DNA of 64,000 nucleotides from Desmonostoc muscorum FACHB-395 (GTDB lineage: Bacteria > Cyanobacteriota > Cyanobacteriia > Cyanobacteriales > Nostocaceae), in NCBI RefSeq assembly GCF_014698035.1, contig NZ_JACJSF010000023.1, positions 40,160-104,159 of the forward strand, read 5' to 3'. Position numbers and translations under genes: made by a program. Shown here piece by piece: positions 61,790-64,000 of the stretch (position 1 is its first letter; every line of letters begins with the position of its first letter). The notes beneath the pieces were generated by a model. The model saw nothing but the letters and a program-made list of their open reading frames with translations, had not been told where the DNA came from and searched no databases.

Positions 61790-62557
61790 ATGCTAAAGCT
61801 GATTACTCCTCTTATTCTCACGTATAATGAAGACCCAAATATTGAACGCACACTCCAGCAACTCACTTGGGCAGAAAAAATTATAGTTATTGATAGCTAT
61901 AGTAGTGATAAAACTCTAGAAATTCTTAACTCCTATCCACAAGTTCATGTATTCCAACAGAAATTTGATACCCATGCTAGACAATGGAATTATGGTTTAG
62001 AGCAAGTTCAGTCGCCGTGGGTGCTTTCTCTAGATGCAGACTATATAGTAACTAATGAGTTAATTTCTGAAATTGCTGCTCTACCGATTGATGGAAAGAT
62101 TGATGGCTATTTTGCCAGATTCCAGTATTGTGTGTTTGGTAAACCAATGCGTAATTGTATACTTCCACCTCGTCAAGTACTTTTTCGTAAAAGCAAGGCT
62201 AAGTATATCGATGATGGACACACACAACTTTTGCAGATGTTTGGTAACTCTGCAACACTCTCTGCCTATATTCACCACGATGATCGCAAACCCCTAAAGC
62301 GTTGGTTATGGGCACAGGAGCGTTATATGGTATTGGAAGTAAAAAAATTACTAGAGACTCCTACTAGTGAACTTAGTTTAGGCGATCGCATCCGCAAACA
62401 AAAAATTATTGCACCTTTTATAATTTTATTTTATTGCTTGATTATCAAAGGCGGTATTCTAGATGGTTGGCATGGTTGGTACTATGCTTTTCAGCGTGTT
62501 CTGGCAGAAATACTCTTGAGCATTCGACTTATAGAAGCTGAGAAATTTAAAACTTAA
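61790..62557 (+). CDS. GT2 glycosyltransferase of the WaaE/KdtX type
   Basis: A 255-residue GT-A enzyme. LITPLILTYNEDPNIERTLQ at the start, IIVIDSYSSDKTLEI for nucleotide binding, LSLDADYIVTNELI with the DxD site (~80-93), and HHDDRKPLKRWLWAQERYM plus the C-terminal hydrophobic FIILFYCLIIKGGILDGWHG, which matches WaaE-like core beta-1,4-glucosyltransferases and probably attaches to the membrane. ATG 61790 is preferred over a TTG at 61697 that would add an unrelated hydrophobic stretch. Donor probably UDP-glucose by family precedent only. Confidence 0.9.
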   Translation: MLKLITPLILTYNEDPNIERTLQQLTWAEKIIVIDSYSSDKTLEILNSYPQVHVFQQKFDTHARQWNYGLEQVQSPWVLSLDADYIVTNELISEIAALPIDGKIDGYFARFQYCVFGKPMRNCILPPRQVLFRKSKAKYIDDGHTQLLQMFGNSATLSAYIHHDDRKPLKRWLWAQERYMVLEVKKLLETPTSELSLGDRIRKQKIIAPFIILFYCLIIKGGILDGWHGWYYAFQRVLAEILLSIRLIEAEKFKT

Positions 62558-62667
62558 TTAGTCAGTAGTTATTAAGAATTTATTTTAAATATTATAAATA
62601 TTTACAATACTTCGATACACTCAGTAACCATCAATATGAGATTCAGACCTACAGCTACAAAGGTTGA

Positions 62668-62787
62668 CCACTAAATCTACGATTTGGTGGGGTCTTAAAA
62701 CCATCTATTCAGCGTTCGACTGAGCCTTGTTGAAGTGTCACACCGAAGTCAAAGTCCGCCAGTCGTATAGAATTCATGTTGAATTCT
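62668..62787. repeat. Two hairpins in the gap before the WcaF-like gene
   Basis: CCACTAAATC (62668-62677) pairs with GATTTGGTGG (62681-62690) at nine of ten positions around TAC, and AGAATTCA (62769-62776) pairs exactly with TGAATTCT (62780-62787) around TGT. Between them GTTCGACTGAGCC with TTGTTGAAG can form a weaker stem. They look like dispersed intergenic repeats of Nostoc-type genomes; termination or mRNA processing roles are possible. The rest of 62558-62824 holds no gene. Confidence 0.5.
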
Positions 62788-62824
62788 GGCTCCTGAATGC
62801 TATTTCGATAAATTTAACCACCGT

Positions 62825-63364
62825 ATGCGCCTAAATAAATATACTGTTAACGACTATACTCCAGGGGCACCATACTGGAAACAGCTTCTTTGGTATTTTA
62901 TTGGATCGCCCTTAGTTGAAAGTTATTGGCTACCATTTTCAGTTTTTAAGATTTGGGTACTCCGCAGTTTTGGGGCTAAAGTCGGTCAAGGTGTCCGTAT
63001 TAAACCTGGAGTGCGGGTAAAATTTCCCTGGCGGTTAGACATTGGTGATTTTGTTTGGATTGGGGAAAATGTATGGATAGATAACCTCGCTTGTGTCACC
63101 ATTGAAAGCCATGTTTGCCTATCTCAAATGGTCTATCTCTGCACTGGGAATCATGACTGGAATCATCCCGATTTTAAATTAATTGTTGCCCCAATCAATA
63201 TTCAAGAGAGTAGCTGGATTGCTGCCAAGTCTGTAATTGGGCCAGGAGTCACTGTTGGTCGAGGAGCAGTACTAACATTAGGTGGCGTTGCTGGAAAATC
63301 GCTACAGTCGATGACCATTTATGCAGGTAATCCGGCTCAACCCATCAAGCAACGAAAGCTTTGA
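62825..63364 (+). CDS. WcaF-like colanic acid-type acetyltransferase
   Basis: A 179-residue left-handed beta-helix acyltransferase. YWKQLLWYFIGSPLVESYWL at the start, KIWVLRSFGAKVG, hexapeptide repeats around IGDFVWIGENVWIDNLACV, and the acyl-CoA-dependent catalytic His in CTGNHDWNHPDF. WcaF-like proteins O-acetylate sugars in exopolysaccharide. The last gene of the plus arm. ATG 62825. A gap of 466 bases follows. Confidence is high for the family, lower for which sugar is acetylated. Confidence 0.92.
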   Translation: MRLNKYTVNDYTPGAPYWKQLLWYFIGSPLVESYWLPFSVFKIWVLRSFGAKVGQGVRIKPGVRVKFPWRLDIGDFVWIGENVWIDNLACVTIESHVCLSQMVYLCTGNHDWNHPDFKLIVAPINIQESSWIAAKSVIGPGVTVGRGAVLTLGGVAGKSLQSMTIYAGNPAQPIKQRKL

Positions 63365-63830
63365 TAATACATATCTGAAAACAGGCAAAGCCTCTGTGCA
63401 AAACGCTTCAAGCAGGCGATCGCAGATTGCACTCTTAACGTAAATTTAAACTGATAATGGTACTTTAAGATATTTTTCGTTGTAAATAGGTCAGAATCTA
63501 AGCTTATAAATAATCAGACAAAATTACAAAATTAATTATATATGGTTCTCGAACGGTTTGATCCCTGATATACTCTCTGCGTAGTAACGAAAGAAGGATG
63601 CCTAGCCTAGATTAATGGAAAAGTGACAGTCATCACATTTTGAAAAAACGACATTTTCAAAATTTTTCCACCCGAATAAATACTGAAGTTGTTAGTTCAA
63701 TCTCTAATCTATTAGCTCTGACATATTTCAAGAGTTATTAGTAGATGTAGTAACTAGCAGCCTGTTGACTGCGGCTAGTTTGTTTATCTTTTGATTCAGC
63801 AACGCCTTTTAATCTCAGAGGATAAATGAT
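63365..63830. other. 466-base gap with a hairpin before the secreted-protein gene
   Basis: No credible gene. AACTAGCAGC (63752-63761) pairs with GCGGCTAGTT (63771-63780) at nine of ten positions around a 9-base loop, followed by the T-rich TGTTTATCTTTTG. This fits a terminator or a 5' leader stem about 50 bases before the next start. A promoter of the next gene may also lie here. Confidence 0.45.
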
Positions 63831-64000
63831 GTGAACCCTAAATTAAGCAGATTTTTTCTGCACACTGCGATTACGTTACTGTTACTACTGAGCTTATCCG
63901 GCATTACTCATGTATTAAATATTCCGGTTTTGGAGCCACTGAAGGTTGTGGCGGCTACCAGCACATCGACTATTCCGTCGAGCGCGCTAGCACCTTGGCC
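63831..64000 (+). CDS. Secreted protein, 5' end only
   Basis: GTG at 63831 with GAGG nine bases before starts a frame that stays open for 56 codons to the window edge. The start NPKLSRFFLHTAITLLLLL and the following SLSG are a clear signal peptide or anchor with basic n-region and hydrophobic core; Ala-rich and Thr/Ser-rich sequence follows (VVAATSTSTIPSSALAPW). The mature domain is outside the window, so function is unknown. It runs in the direction of the plus arm but is separated by 466 bases. Confidence 0.7.
   Translation, partial: MNPKLSRFFLHTAITLLLLLSLSGITHVLNIPVLEPLKVVAATSTSTIPSSALAPW

Overview
The window comes from a filamentous, heterocyst-forming type of cyanobacterium (order Nostocales, probably Nostoc-like). 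The palindrome GCGATCGC (HIP1) recurs throughout genes and gaps, intergenic stretches are AT-rich and carry short repeats and hairpins, and a 3-benzylmalate-type hphCD/hphB pair lies at the left edge, as in homophenylalanine-making Nostoc. No rRNA, tRNA, CRISPR array or intact transposase gene was seen.

Left flank (1-9724). On the minus strand are hphCD (cut by the window edge) and hphB, then a LamG-patatin lipase, a relic of a fatty-acyl-AMP ligase/PKS gene, a small membrane protein, a decayed second patatin copy, a 9/12-bp tandem repeat, a perfect 19-bp inverted repeat and a cation diffusion facilitator. A 162-bp imperfect palindrome precedes a plus-strand GH31 glucosidase. This flank shows much gene decay.

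Minus-strand polysaccharide arm (9819-28381). Read from its 5' end at 28381 it encodes a chain-length regulator fused to a tyrosine kinase, a CapD/WbpM-type nucleotide-sugar dehydratase, a small fragment-like gene, a Wzx flippase, an N-terminal glycosyltransferase stub, a Wzy polymerase, a C-terminal glycosyltransferase stub with a frameshift, a WbuB-like glycosyltransferase, a secreted TIM-barrel-like protein, a PglC-type initiating phosphoglycosyl transferase, a PhyH-type dioxygenase, a FemAB/GNAT-like acyltransferase, an ATP-grasp ligase, a DegT-type aminotransferase and a second, kinase-less chain-length protein with a frameshifted end. This is a Wzx/Wzy-dependent pathway with an unusual amide-forming and oxidising module.

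Plus-strand arm (29884-63364). It starts across a 1.5-kb gene-free divergent region. It holds a WcaI-like glycosyltransferase, a Cys/His-rich small protein, an ABC exporter (Wzm, then three predicted cell-surface proteins, then Wzt with a carbohydrate-binding tail), a sugar-modification cassette (NeuD-like acyltransferase, TauD-like dioxygenase, aldo/keto reductase, DegT aminotransferase), then an array of thirteen more glycosyltransferases with a FkbM methyltransferase, a second Wzy-like polymerase, an AsnB-type amidotransferase and a WcaF-like acetyltransferase. A secreted protein gene starts at 63831 and leaves the window.

Taken together, this is one large extracellular polysaccharide island with two head-to-head arms, one built on Wzx/Wzy and one on an ABC exporter. 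No outer-membrane export protein (Wza type) is in the window. The polymer(s) are predicted to contain amino sugars with amide-linked, possibly oxidised, substituents; structure and role cannot be read from sequence.
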